From DASRJW01 sp964567755 (lineage in GTDB: Bacteria; Krumholzibacteriota; Krumholzibacteriia; G020349025), in NCBI GenBank assembly GCA_964567755.1, contig CAZMNW010000001.1:62001-126000 (forward strand): a stretch of 64,000 nt of DNA. The letters are read 5' to 3'. The position numbers and the translations under genes are program-made. Positions 52,688 to 60,443 of this stretch are shown here, one piece after another. The notes beneath the pieces are model-generated. The model saw only the letters and a list, made by a program, of their open reading frames with translations. It was not told the origin of the DNA and searched no databases. Each line of letters starts with the position of its first letter. Position 1 is the first letter of the stretch.

Positions 52688-55498
52688 CTAGACGTTGTAA
52701 CGCAGCGACAGATTCCAGGTGCGTCCCTGCAGCCAGCGACGGACGACCAGATCCCCTTGTTTGTAGGTCATCGGATCGTTCAAGATATTCTCCAATTGAA
52801 ACTTGACCAGCATCGAGCGCCCGAGACGGGCGCCGAAAGTGTAATCGAGCGCCTGCATCGGGTAGGCGTAGACATCGGCGAGCTCGCCGGCGGTGAAGGC
52901 GTGCAGTCGCTTGCCTGCGGTCTTGTACAGCAGATTGGAATTGAACCGGCTGTTGGCGAAGAACAAACCGCCGTTCACCGAGAACGAGGATTGACCGGTG
53001 AGCGGAGCCTCGAAGCCCTCGTAGGCAACCCGGCTTTCCACCCGCGCGTAGTTGAACCCCCAGGCCCAATGGCGCAGCGCCGAGGGTTGCGCCGCGCCGA
53101 AGAGCTGCCACATGCGTCCGACGCTCGCGCGCACCTCGAATTCGGCACCGCTCAGGTCGCCTTCCGTTCCGTTCACCGGCACCAGCGCCTCACCGGTCAC
53201 ACGCGTGCTGAGCAGCGTCTGGATCGGCTGGTGCATGTCCTTGTGAAAAACGCTGACACCCAGATACTCACGTGACGATGGATACATTTCCCAGCGCAGG
53301 TCGTAGCTCGTGAGCTCGGCGTTCTGCAGCTCGGGGTTGCCGATCTCGGCGTAGAACTCTTCGTAGTTGAACATGTCGAACGGGGAAAGTTCGCGCAGCT
53401 GCGGGCGGTTGAGCGTCTGACTCCAAGCCGCCCGCAGGTTCTGGCGCTGCGTCAAGTTCCAGGTCAGGCTGGCTGCGGGAAGCAGGTCATCCGTCTCGAG
53501 CTGTGCTTGCTCGGTCGGCCCGTTGACGAACGGGCTTCCCGTCGACACATCCATCGTCGATTGCTCGAACCGGGCGCCGAAGGTGAGACGCAAGCTCTCG
53601 ATCAGCCGGGTGTCGAGCATTCCGTATGCCGCCGTCAGGTATTGCCTGGCGTACCACGAGTCGTTGGGTAAGGTCAGCTCCTCGAACAGGGCCGCGCCCG
53701 CGTCGAGATTCGCCTGGGTCAACAACTCCTCCGGCGGCAAACTGCGGTCGCCCGCTTGGGTCCCCCGAACGGAGAAACCGAAGCGGCGATACTCCGAATC
53801 GCGATTGCGATAGCTGGCGGCGAAACCGGTCTTGAGGCTCGGGCGCAGGGACCCGTACGCTCCCAAAGGAAACAACCAGTTCGCCTTGAATGTGCGGTCG
53901 TATTCGGCGCTGGTGCCGAAGATGCGCGTGAGTGGCTGGGCGAATCGCCGGCTGAGCTCGTGTCGTTCGTTGACCGGGTTCCACTCGTAAACGCTCAAGC
54001 GGCGATCGAGCTCGTTGCGAGAACCCTCCGAGTAGCTGAGCTGCCAGTCGAGCTTCGAGCCCTCGTACCACGTTTCATGCTCGCCCTTGACCGCAGTCGA
54101 CAACAAACCGCGTTCGATGTAGCCGAGCTGGCGCTGCAGCACGCTTTCATTGCCGTAGTCGTTGTTGGGACCCTCCGAGATCCACACCCGATCTTCGGCA
54201 TCGCGCGTGTACAGCACGTTGGCGCTCATGGTGCTGCGCTCTCCGGTCTTGTATTGAAGGGATCCGGTGATGCCCCCGAGCACGTTGGCCGACGATTCTT
54301 CCACCTCGTAGAGGAACTTGGGCTCCGGAGCGCCGCTGGTGCCTTGGTAGGAGTTGTTCTCTTTCGTCGTGGTTTCGAAACCATTGCTGAGCGCCATGGA
54401 CATCAGGATCCCGAGCGGCCGGCCAGCAACTTCGAACTTGTCGGCATAGAGTCCGGAGTAGCTGAAGTTCGGCTGCGCCCCGGTATTGCTCGGTGTCCAG
54501 GTGTTCTTGAACGACCCTCCCATCGCGGCTCGATCTTCGATGCTGAAGCCATTGCGCGTGACTCGCGCCGTTCCCGCCATCTGGTGCACGCGGTCCGGCA
54601 GCTCCCGGGTGCCATCGTCGATGCCGAGGAAGTCGGACCAACCGCCCGGATAGCTCATGAACGCGCCGCGCGCGGCGCCGCCGCTGCTCAACCCCAGCGA
54701 CAGCGAGCTTTCGATCACCCTGCGGTCGAGATTCTGTTTGGTGTTGATGTTGACCACGCCGCCGCCGAACTCGCCATCCATGTCGGGCGAATAGGTCTTC
54801 TGGATGACGATGTTGTCGAGGAGTCCGACGGGGAAGATGTCCAGCGGCAGGACGCGCTTGTTGGCTTCCGGCGCACCGACGTTGCTGCCGTTTACTTGCG
54901 CCGAGCTGTAGCGGTCGCCCAATCCCCGTACGTACACATATTTCCCGTCCTCGACGGTGGTGCCGCTCACGCGGTCCACCGCTTCAGCGGCATTCGAATC
55001 CGTCGTGCGCGCGATCTGTTCGGCACCGATGGCATCGGTGATCGCGTCCGATTTCTTCTGCTTTTCGAGCAGCGTCGCTTCGCGATCGGCAAGACGCGTC
55101 GCTCGCACCTTCACCGTTTCGACCGCGAGCGCTGCGAGCGTCAGTCGGGCGACCACTTGCGTGGTCTCGCCGGAGCGGACGACGATGTTCTCCAGCACTT
55201 CGTTCTTGTAGGAGATGTAACGGCATTCCAGACGATACGTCCCCGGCTTGACCGCAGCGGTGAAACGGCCATTCACCGCGGTCATGACGCCGCCGGCTTG
55301 GACGCTGCCGGCGAGCCCTTCGGTCACACGGCTGAAGGAGATGTTCGTGTACGGAAGAGCTTTGCCGGAGGCTGCGTCCGCGACTCGGCCGGTCAGGAAG
55401 CCGGGGCTAGGCTCCGCGGACACGACCGAGTCGAGAATCGCGAACGTGCAGGCCACGATCGTGATGGCGACCGATTTGTACAGCACGTTCTCCCCCAT
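52688..55498 (-). CDS. TonB-dependent receptor with carboxypeptidase-like regulatory domain
   Basis: Predicted 936-residue outer-membrane receptor. After a signal peptide (cleavage near SVVSAEP) comes a carboxypeptidase-D-like regulatory Ig domain (about 33-125: TGRVADAASGKALPYTNISF). A plug domain (about 140-250) follows with YVYVRGLGDRYSSAQVNGS and GGGVVNINTKQ. The barrel ends with the aromatic-type WNLSLRYNV. No obvious TonB box consensus was checked beyond the N-terminus. It lies 3 nt after the FlgD-tailed secreted protein gene, so the two are one unit. Substrate not predictable. Confidence 0.9.
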   Translation of the reverse strand: MGENVLYKSVAITIVACTFAILDSVVSAEPSPGFLTGRVADAASGKALPYTNISFSRVTEGLAGSVQAGGVMTAVNGRFTAAVKPGTYRLECRYISYKNEVLENIVVRSGETTQVVARLTLAALAVETVKVRATRLADREATLLEKQKKSDAITDAIGAEQIARTTDSNAAEAVDRVSGTTVEDGKYVYVRGLGDRYSSAQVNGSNVGAPEANKRVLPLDIFPVGLLDNIVIQKTYSPDMDGEFGGGVVNINTKQNLDRRVIESSLSLGLSSGGAARGAFMSYPGGWSDFLGIDDGTRELPDRVHQMAGTARVTRNGFSIEDRAAMGGSFKNTWTPSNTGAQPNFSYSGLYADKFEVAGRPLGILMSMALSNGFETTTKENNSYQGTSGAPEPKFLYEVEESSANVLGGITGSLQYKTGERSTMSANVLYTRDAEDRVWISEGPNNDYGNESVLQRQLGYIERGLLSTAVKGEHETWYEGSKLDWQLSYSEGSRNELDRRLSVYEWNPVNERHELSRRFAQPLTRIFGTSAEYDRTFKANWLFPLGAYGSLRPSLKTGFAASYRNRDSEYRRFGFSVRGTQAGDRSLPPEELLTQANLDAGAALFEELTLPNDSWYARQYLTAAYGMLDTRLIESLRLTFGARFEQSTMDVSTGSPFVNGPTEQAQLETDDLLPAASLTWNLTQRQNLRAAWSQTLNRPQLRELSPFDMFNYEEFYAEIGNPELQNAELTSYDLRWEMYPSSREYLGVSVFHKDMHQPIQTLLSTRVTGEALVPVNGTEGDLSGAEFEVRASVGRMWQLFGAAQPSALRHWAWGFNYARVESRVAYEGFEAPLTGQSSFSVNGGLFFANSRFNSNLLYKTAGKRLHAFTAGELADVYAYPMQALDYTFGARLGRSMLVKFQLENILNDPMTYKQGDLVVRRWLQGRTWNLSLRYNV

Positions 55499-55501
55499 CG
55501 A

Positions 55502-57232
55502 TCAGTTGAGAACCATGAGTCGTCCGCTCGCCTTCTGCGTGCCGGCGACGACCTGGTAGAAGTACGCGCCCGCGGCGCCGCTCTGAGGCTCCCATGGCAG
55601 TCGGTGCGCACCGGCCCCGAGAGGTCCGTTCACCACGGTTTGCACCAACCGGCCGGCGGCATCGTAGATTCGCACGGTCACGTGCGCCGCGCGCTCCAGC
55701 TCGAAGGCCAGAGTCGACGGACCGAATGTCGGGTTCGGACCGGCGGAGACGACGAACTGCCTGGCCTGGTCCGGCCCGATGGCGCTGGTCGGACAGCTGT
55801 AAAGTGCTGGCACCGCGCCAGCACAGTTCTCGAACGTCGCCGGGTTGTCGATATCGAGCCCGAACCCCGTGAAGCCGACGATGATCGAGTTGAGGATGCT
55901 GGCGTTCGTGCCGCGGCGCAGGTTGATCCCGGCCGTGCCCACGCCCGAGACGTTCAACACTCCGACGAGGGTCAAATTGGACAACACCGGGCTGGATTCG
56001 AGTGCGCAGTTGAAGTTGAACTCGTTGTTGTCGGCCTCGATGGCCTTGTCGCCGCCATCGTCGGAGTTCTGGCGCACGACGGCGAACTGCACCTGGCCGC
56101 GATACCCCATCTGCCAGTCGAGGTTGTCGTCGGAGTTGGAGGTGGCGACCAGCCAGCGACAGCGAGCGGTGCCGCCGAACCATTCGAAGCCGTCGTCGCT
56201 GCCGCGGTGCGTTTGCAAGTATTCCAGCGTCGTGTTCCTTCCGACCGCGTTCATCGTCAGGCAGTTGAGCTCGTTGTTGGGCGCGATCTCGACACCGGAG
56301 TACTCGACGCGGCAATAGCGCATGATGCCGCTGTTGTCGTCGTCGTCAGTGCCGCCGAAGCTGCCGGCGCCGCCTTCGCTGACGCAGCTGTTGACGCCAT
56401 CGGTGGTGCGGCAGCCGGTCCCACCCTGCGTCGGCGGAACGTCGGCGCAGTTCGCCTGTGCCTGGCCATGGATCACCACACCGCCCCAGTCGCCGGGAAG
56501 CTGCTGACCACATTGCGCACTGCTGGTGAAGATGATCGGGTTCTGCCGCGTCCCTTGTGCGTCGATGTTGCCACCGCGCTCGATGACGAGGAACGAGGTC
56601 GTCCCGGTTCCCACCACCAGGGTTCCCGGCTGAATGGTGAGGGTCGCTCCCGAGAGCACACCGACGCGGCCCACGAGCGAGTAGATGCTGTCGGCATAGA
56701 AGGTCCGGTTCACAGCGATGTCGGCCGTCACCATCGACACCGGGCGGCCCGCGGTGGTGGCCACCTTGAGCTCCGGGGTGCAGCCGTCCTGGCCGTACCA
56801 CGTCCAGCCGGTCGTCCAGTCGTTGGCGGGATCGCCAGCGGTATACGGCAACGCACCGACGTAACAAACGTCGGTGAACCAGGGATTGAGCGCCGAGACC
56901 TGAGTCACGGGCGCGCCATTGCGCGCCAGCGCCGGGCTCGTCGCCTGCGGATCCCAGCGCGGATCATTGACGGTGGCGAGCTGCGGATTGAGCAGTGGGT
57001 TCACTACGCGGTTGTTGGGAAACTTGGTGTTGACGAGATCGCAATCACTGTAGGCCGACCCACACGGGGCAAGCCCACCGGATGCCCCCGAGCACGTGCC
57101 CGCGGTGTTCTGAAACAGGATATTCGTGTCGAAGACGAGCTGTGCCGATGCCGGGAGAGCGAACGCCATGAACACTGCCGCCGCCACGAATCCCCGGCGC
57201 AGTGCGCGTCTCCTGGCGAGAAGTCGAACCAT
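55502..57232 (-). CDS. Secreted beta-helix-like protein with FlgD-like sorting tail, TonB-receptor partner
   Basis: Predicted 576-residue exported protein. Signal peptide from ATG 57232 ends near LPASAQL; GGAGGT lies 5 nt upstream. The middle (about 150-480) has repeated beta-strand turns (LTIQPGTLVVGTGT, IDAQGTRQNPIIFTSSAQ, GMYRG-like DWQMGYRGQVQF, AIEADNNEFNF), a pattern found in secreted proteins paired with TonB receptors in FCB genomes. The last 80 residues are a FlgD-like tail (VRIYDAAGRLVQTVV, GAYFYQVVAGTQKASG). It could be the surface-exposed ligand-capturing partner of the receptor encoded 3 nt downstream. Confidence 0.78.
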   Translation of the reverse strand: MVRLLARRRALRRGFVAAAVFMAFALPASAQLVFDTNILFQNTAGTCSGASGGLAPCGSAYSDCDLVNTKFPNNRVVNPLLNPQLATVNDPRWDPQATSPALARNGAPVTQVSALNPWFTDVCYVGALPYTAGDPANDWTTGWTWYGQDGCTPELKVATTAGRPVSMVTADIAVNRTFYADSIYSLVGRVGVLSGATLTIQPGTLVVGTGTTSFLVIERGGNIDAQGTRQNPIIFTSSAQCGQQLPGDWGGVVIHGQAQANCADVPPTQGGTGCRTTDGVNSCVSEGGAGSFGGTDDDDNSGIMRYCRVEYSGVEIAPNNELNCLTMNAVGRNTTLEYLQTHRGSDDGFEWFGGTARCRWLVATSNSDDNLDWQMGYRGQVQFAVVRQNSDDGGDKAIEADNNEFNFNCALESSPVLSNLTLVGVLNVSGVGTAGINLRRGTNASILNSIIVGFTGFGLDIDNPATFENCAGAVPALYSCPTSAIGPDQARQFVVSAGPNPTFGPSTLAFELERAAHVTVRIYDAAGRLVQTVVNGPLGAGAHRLPWEPQSGAAGAYFYQVVAGTQKASGRLMVLN

Positions 57233-57442
57233 CGGAGACCTCCGTACTCGAAAGGTGTCTTGCTTCGGATCGGTCGCCGTGAGTGTAGAGAAGAATTGCA
57301 AGTGTCCCGTCATCTCCCGGTGAAGTATTCGCGAAATTCCGCCGGCAGCTGCAATGCGATGGGGCGTGTGGGGTGGGGCGGTCCGCGCATGCTGTCGTTC
57401 CAAGCTGAAGCGGACCACCCTTCCCCCGTTCCTGAACCTTCG

Positions 57443-57456
57443 ACTCGAATTCGAGT
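57443..57456. promoter_or_regulatory. 14-bp perfect palindrome, possible operator
   Basis: ACTCGAATTCGAGT is a perfect palindrome in the divergent region upstream of the receptor operon. Size and symmetry suit a dimeric regulator such as a TetR- or LysR-type protein, but no regulator gene is nearby in the window. An occurrence by chance cannot be excluded. Confidence 0.3.
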
Positions 57457-57569
57457 GTAGATGGTGACTGCAAAGGCCCAGTGAAAGTGCGCGCAAGATT
57501 GCAAGAATTCGCTTCAATGGAGTGGTCCGCCGGATGGGCCGGGCTTCCACACGTGATTATTGCCCGATG

Positions 57570-57599
57570 TTGACACGATCTTCACCACGGTGGTGGTAT
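57570..57599 (+). promoter_or_regulatory. Promoter-like site before HAD-GDPD gene
   Basis: TTGACA (57570-57575) is followed after 18 nt by TGGTAT (57594-57599). The spacer contains the near-symmetric CACCACGGTGGTG. The sequence ATGTTGACACG (57567-57577) is repeated exactly at 59518-59528, ahead of the histidine phosphatase gene, suggesting shared control. Confidence 0.4.
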
Positions 57600-57638
57600 C
57601 GTGGATGCAGCCCCCCGGAGAGCCACTAAGGTTTCGCC

Positions 57639-59123
57639 ATGACCAAAAACTGGATGCGGCAACTCGCTCATCACTACGAAACGACGCGCCAACAGCACCC
57701 CGATCGTGATTTGCTCGTTCTTTTCGACATTGATGGCACGATCGTCGACGTCCGCGAAATGATCCTCTCGGTCCTGCATGCCTACGACCGGACCCACGGC
57801 ACGCGCTGGTTCCGCACTCTCGGCGCCAGTGGCATTTCCGTGCAGGAGAACGCGCTCGGACGACTTCTCGAGACCCTGCGGCTGCCACCTCCGGCGCTGC
57901 AGTCCGTCCTCGATTGGTATGATTCTCAACGCTGGTCGGTTCGCGCCCTGCTCGAGGCGCACCGGCCGTACCACGGTGTCCTCGAAGTCATTCGTTGGTT
58001 CCAGATCCAGCCGCGAACCTTCGTCGGCATCAACAGCAGCCGGGGGGAACCTCTGCGCGCCGAGACGTTGCGCATTCTCAACACTCTCGGGCGCGAGTAT
58101 CGGGTGCAGTTCTCTTCTGGCCTGTTGCACATGGGTGCGGACGGCGAATCGCGGGCCGTGACCGAGATCAAGGTGGACGGAGTCCGCCATTTCCAAGAGC
58201 ACGGCTACCACGTCTTCGCCGTCGTCGACGACGATGCCGACAATCTGCGCGCCATGGCGAGGCTGGACCCGCAGGGCGAACTCTTGCTGCTGCAAGCCGC
58301 GAGCATCTTCGCCGCCAAACGCACGCGCGTGCCCGCAGGTGCCGTGCGCGGCGATTCCTACGATCTGACCGAATTGATCGAGGAGCACACTCTCCCACAG
58401 CACATCCAGTTCATCTGGCGTGGCGTGAACGACGACGCCAATCTGCGCCAGTTCCTCGGCTCCAACATCCACTGGGCCGAGTTCGATGTGCAGATCGACG
58501 CGCGAAGCGGCCACCTCGTGCTGCGGGAAGACTCGCTGCTCGAACGACCACCCGAGGCGCGCGAAGATCTCCTCGGCCTCGACCACGCACTGGCGCTCAT
58601 GCGAGATCATGGCGCCGGTGTGGTGCTCGACCTGCACTCAGCGGCTTGTATCGAGTCTGCGCTCGCGGCTGTCGACCGCTTCGGCTTCGAAGACCGGCAC
58701 CTCTGGTTCCGAGGCGATTTGGAGAAGCTCCAACAAGAAGGGTTCCGCGAGATCGTCCGTCAACATCCACAGGCCATCGTGGAGTGCGCGATCGATTTCT
58801 TGGCACCTCTCATCCATGCTGCTCCAGCTCAAGCCAAGGGCATTCTGGACATGCTGCGTGACTGGGGCATCAACCGTTACGGCATCCGCTGGCAGACACC
58901 GGCATCACGGCAGATTTTCGACCGCATGGACGAGTGGGGCGTTCGGGTCAACATCGACGCCGTACCCGATCTGGAAGCGTTTCTGCAGGCTGCGCTGCTG
59001 CTGCCACGTTCCATCACCGCGGACTTCAACTTCCCGAAGTGGCACTACTATGGTTTGGGCGGCGGCGGCCAGCGCCAGGGTCGGCGTTATTTCGAAGACG
59101 AACGGCCGCTGCGGCGCGCCTGA
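57639..59123 (+). CDS. HAD phosphatase fused to GDPD/menorin-like TIM-barrel domain
   Basis: Predicted 494-residue cytoplasmic fusion. The HAD part (about 20-235) carries FDIDGTIVD (Asp30, Asp32), a substrate-binding GINSSRGEPLR-like loop and VDDDADNLRAM with late acidic residues. Residues about 255-480 resemble a glycerophosphodiesterase or FAM151/menorin-type barrel: IQFIWRGVNDDANLRQFLGS, HWAEFDVQIDARSG, HLVLREDSLLE, VVLDLHSAACIES and TADFNFPKWHYYGLG. It starts the phospho-enzyme island. No signal peptide. Both domains act on phosphate esters, so consecutive hydrolysis of one substrate is plausible. Confidence 0.75.
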   Translation: MTKNWMRQLAHHYETTRQQHPDRDLLVLFDIDGTIVDVREMILSVLHAYDRTHGTRWFRTLGASGISVQENALGRLLETLRLPPPALQSVLDWYDSQRWSVRALLEAHRPYHGVLEVIRWFQIQPRTFVGINSSRGEPLRAETLRILNTLGREYRVQFSSGLLHMGADGESRAVTEIKVDGVRHFQEHGYHVFAVVDDDADNLRAMARLDPQGELLLLQAASIFAAKRTRVPAGAVRGDSYDLTELIEEHTLPQHIQFIWRGVNDDANLRQFLGSNIHWAEFDVQIDARSGHLVLREDSLLERPPEAREDLLGLDHALALMRDHGAGVVLDLHSAACIESALAAVDRFGFEDRHLWFRGDLEKLQQEGFREIVRQHPQAIVECAIDFLAPLIHAAPAQAKGILDMLRDWGINRYGIRWQTPASRQIFDRMDEWGVRVNIDAVPDLEAFLQAALLLPRSITADFNFPKWHYYGLGGGGQRQGRRYFEDERPLRRA

Positions 59124-59177
59124 GGACGATCGCTTCGTGGCCTGGGCGTCTGGCGTCGAAGGAGCGCGGAGCTGGGC

Positions 59178-59489
59178 TCAACCCTCGACCGCGCGCACGA
59201 GGGGGATTTCCTTGTCGGAGATACGCAGGCCTGTGGGAGCGTCGCGCCGAGCGGCCTTCTCCCATCCGAGCTCGATGGACACGAACTCGCGCTCTCCCTT
59301 GCGCTTGACCTTGAGCACCAGAACCACGGTCTTGGCGGGGTGCACAGTCAGCGCGTTCATTCCTTGCTGGATGCTGATCGTTCCCGATTTCAAGCCCGCC
59401 AGCAATCCCTCTATGTGAGCCATCGCATTCGCGATCTCGACTTCGCCCTCGAACAGGACTTCTTTTTTGTCTTTGTCTCGTTCGCTCAT
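59178..59489 (-). CDS. Amphi-Trp domain protein
   Basis: Predicted 103-residue protein. The pattern EVLFEGEVEIANAMAHIEGL, GLKSGTISIQQG, ALTVHPAKTVVLVLKVKRKG and ELGWEKAA matches the amphi-Trp domain, including the Trp in the last strand. ATG 59489 is favoured because GAGGT lies 6 nt upstream. It is divergent from the histidine phosphatase gene. Function of the domain is not established. Two further copies occur at 61842-62168 and 62188-62475. Confidence 0.75.
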   Translation of the reverse strand: MSERDKDKKEVLFEGEVEIANAMAHIEGLLAGLKSGTISIQQGMNALTVHPAKTVVLVLKVKRKGEREFVSIELGWEKAARRDAPTGLRISDKEIPLVRAVEG

Positions 59490-59520
59490 CGAAAACCTCA
59501 TCCGTTTAAACCGCCGCATG

Positions 59521-59549
59521 TTGACACGCGGGATCGACGATGACAAGAT
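59521..59549 (+). promoter_or_regulatory. Promoter-like site before histidine phosphatase
   Basis: A perfect TTGACA (59521-59526) is followed after 17 nt by CAAGAT (59544-59549). It shares ATGTTGACACG with the promoter-like site of the HAD-GDPD gene. It lies 170 nt before the phosphatase ATG, and an AT-rich stretch (59599-59630) lies between. Confidence 0.4.
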
Positions 59550-59718
59550 GTCCCCGCGACAAAACTGAGCCGTCACCACACCTGCGCGGTTCGGTTCACA
59601 CAATCATTACACAATCCTAACGATATCATGACTTGTCCACTCACCCCAGTTGGTATCAGATTGGCTACTCCCAGGCTGCGGCGGGGACCAGCGGTGCCTA
59701 CGCCTCCGAGGAGAGCAG

Positions 59719-60423
59719 ATGCCACGGGTCATCATGGCCTTGCTGCGTCATGGGGCGTACGACCAGCCACACGACGTTCCCAGTGCCCATCTTCCTTATC
59801 CCTTGAACGAAACGGGGCGCGAGCAGGCGCGAAATGCCGTGTCTTTGCTCCTCGATGCCGTGGCTGCCGAACACTGGGAGATCGAAACGACCATCGACAG
59901 CTCGCGGCTGTTGCGCGGCTGGGAAACTGCCACCCTCATGGCACACGGCCTCGCAGCGCGACAAGATCGTCCTTTCCGCGTCACCGAGTTCGACGAGCTG
60001 GCGGAACGTTGCCTGGGGAGTGCCGCCAATCTGAGCACCGATCGCATCGATGCCATCTTGCGCCTCGATGCCCGCTGCGCGCCGCTGCCGTCTAATTGGC
60101 AACGCGATGGATTCTATCGCCTGCCTCTGCCTGGGGCAGAGTCACTCATGCAGGCTGGCGAGCGGGTGGCGCGCCATCTGGAGGCACGCGCCTCACAGAT
60201 CGCGGGCCGGCAGCCGAGTGATGTGGTCAAGCTCGTCGTCGGCCATGGTGGTTCGTTTCGCTACGCCGCGGTTCGCCTCGGGATTCTGCGAGCGGACGAC
60301 GCTGCCAGATTGTCCATGCATCACTGTTCTCCGGTTTTTCTCGAGCGGCGCGACGCCTTCACGTGGGTGCAAGTGTCCGGTGCGTGGAAAGAGCGCGTGC
60401 CGGTGGCGGCACGCAGCGATTGA
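59719..60423 (+). CDS. Histidine phosphatase (phosphoglycerate-mutase-like)
   Basis: Predicted 234-residue enzyme. The catalytic RHG motif is in MALLRHGAYDQP, with the second His in VVGHGGSFRYAAV. The conserved Arg in SSRLLRGWETA follows the family pattern (SxxxRxxET). SixA/PhoE-type enzymes of this size hydrolyse small phosphorylated molecules or phosphohistidine. ATG 59719 has GGAGAG upstream; it is followed after 20 nt by the metallophosphoesterase gene, which suggests an operon. Confidence 0.88.
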   Translation: MPRVIMALLRHGAYDQPHDVPSAHLPYPLNETGREQARNAVSLLLDAVAAEHWEIETTIDSSRLLRGWETATLMAHGLAARQDRPFRVTEFDELAERCLGSAANLSTDRIDAILRLDARCAPLPSNWQRDGFYRLPLPGAESLMQAGERVARHLEARASQIAGRQPSDVVKLVVGHGGSFRYAAVRLGILRADDAARLSMHHCSPVFLERRDAFTWVQVSGAWKERVPVAARSD

Positions 60424-60443
60424 ACGTCCCGGGGAGGGACTGG

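Larger units (their letters stand above)
57233..57638. promoter_or_regulatory. Divergent intergenic region with palindrome and promoter-like site
   Basis: This 406-nt gap separates the leftward receptor operon from the rightward HAD-GDPD gene. It holds the 14-bp perfect palindrome ACTCGAATTCGAGT (57443-57456). A 9-bp inverted repeat (57410-57418 with 57522-57530) is also present. No gene was found. Confidence 0.5.

Noticed and set aside
53756..57460. Rightward open frame of 1234 codons
   Set aside because: Antisense to the TonB receptor and FlgD-tailed genes, which have signal peptides, plug and tail motifs. Long antisense frames are expected at this GC content.
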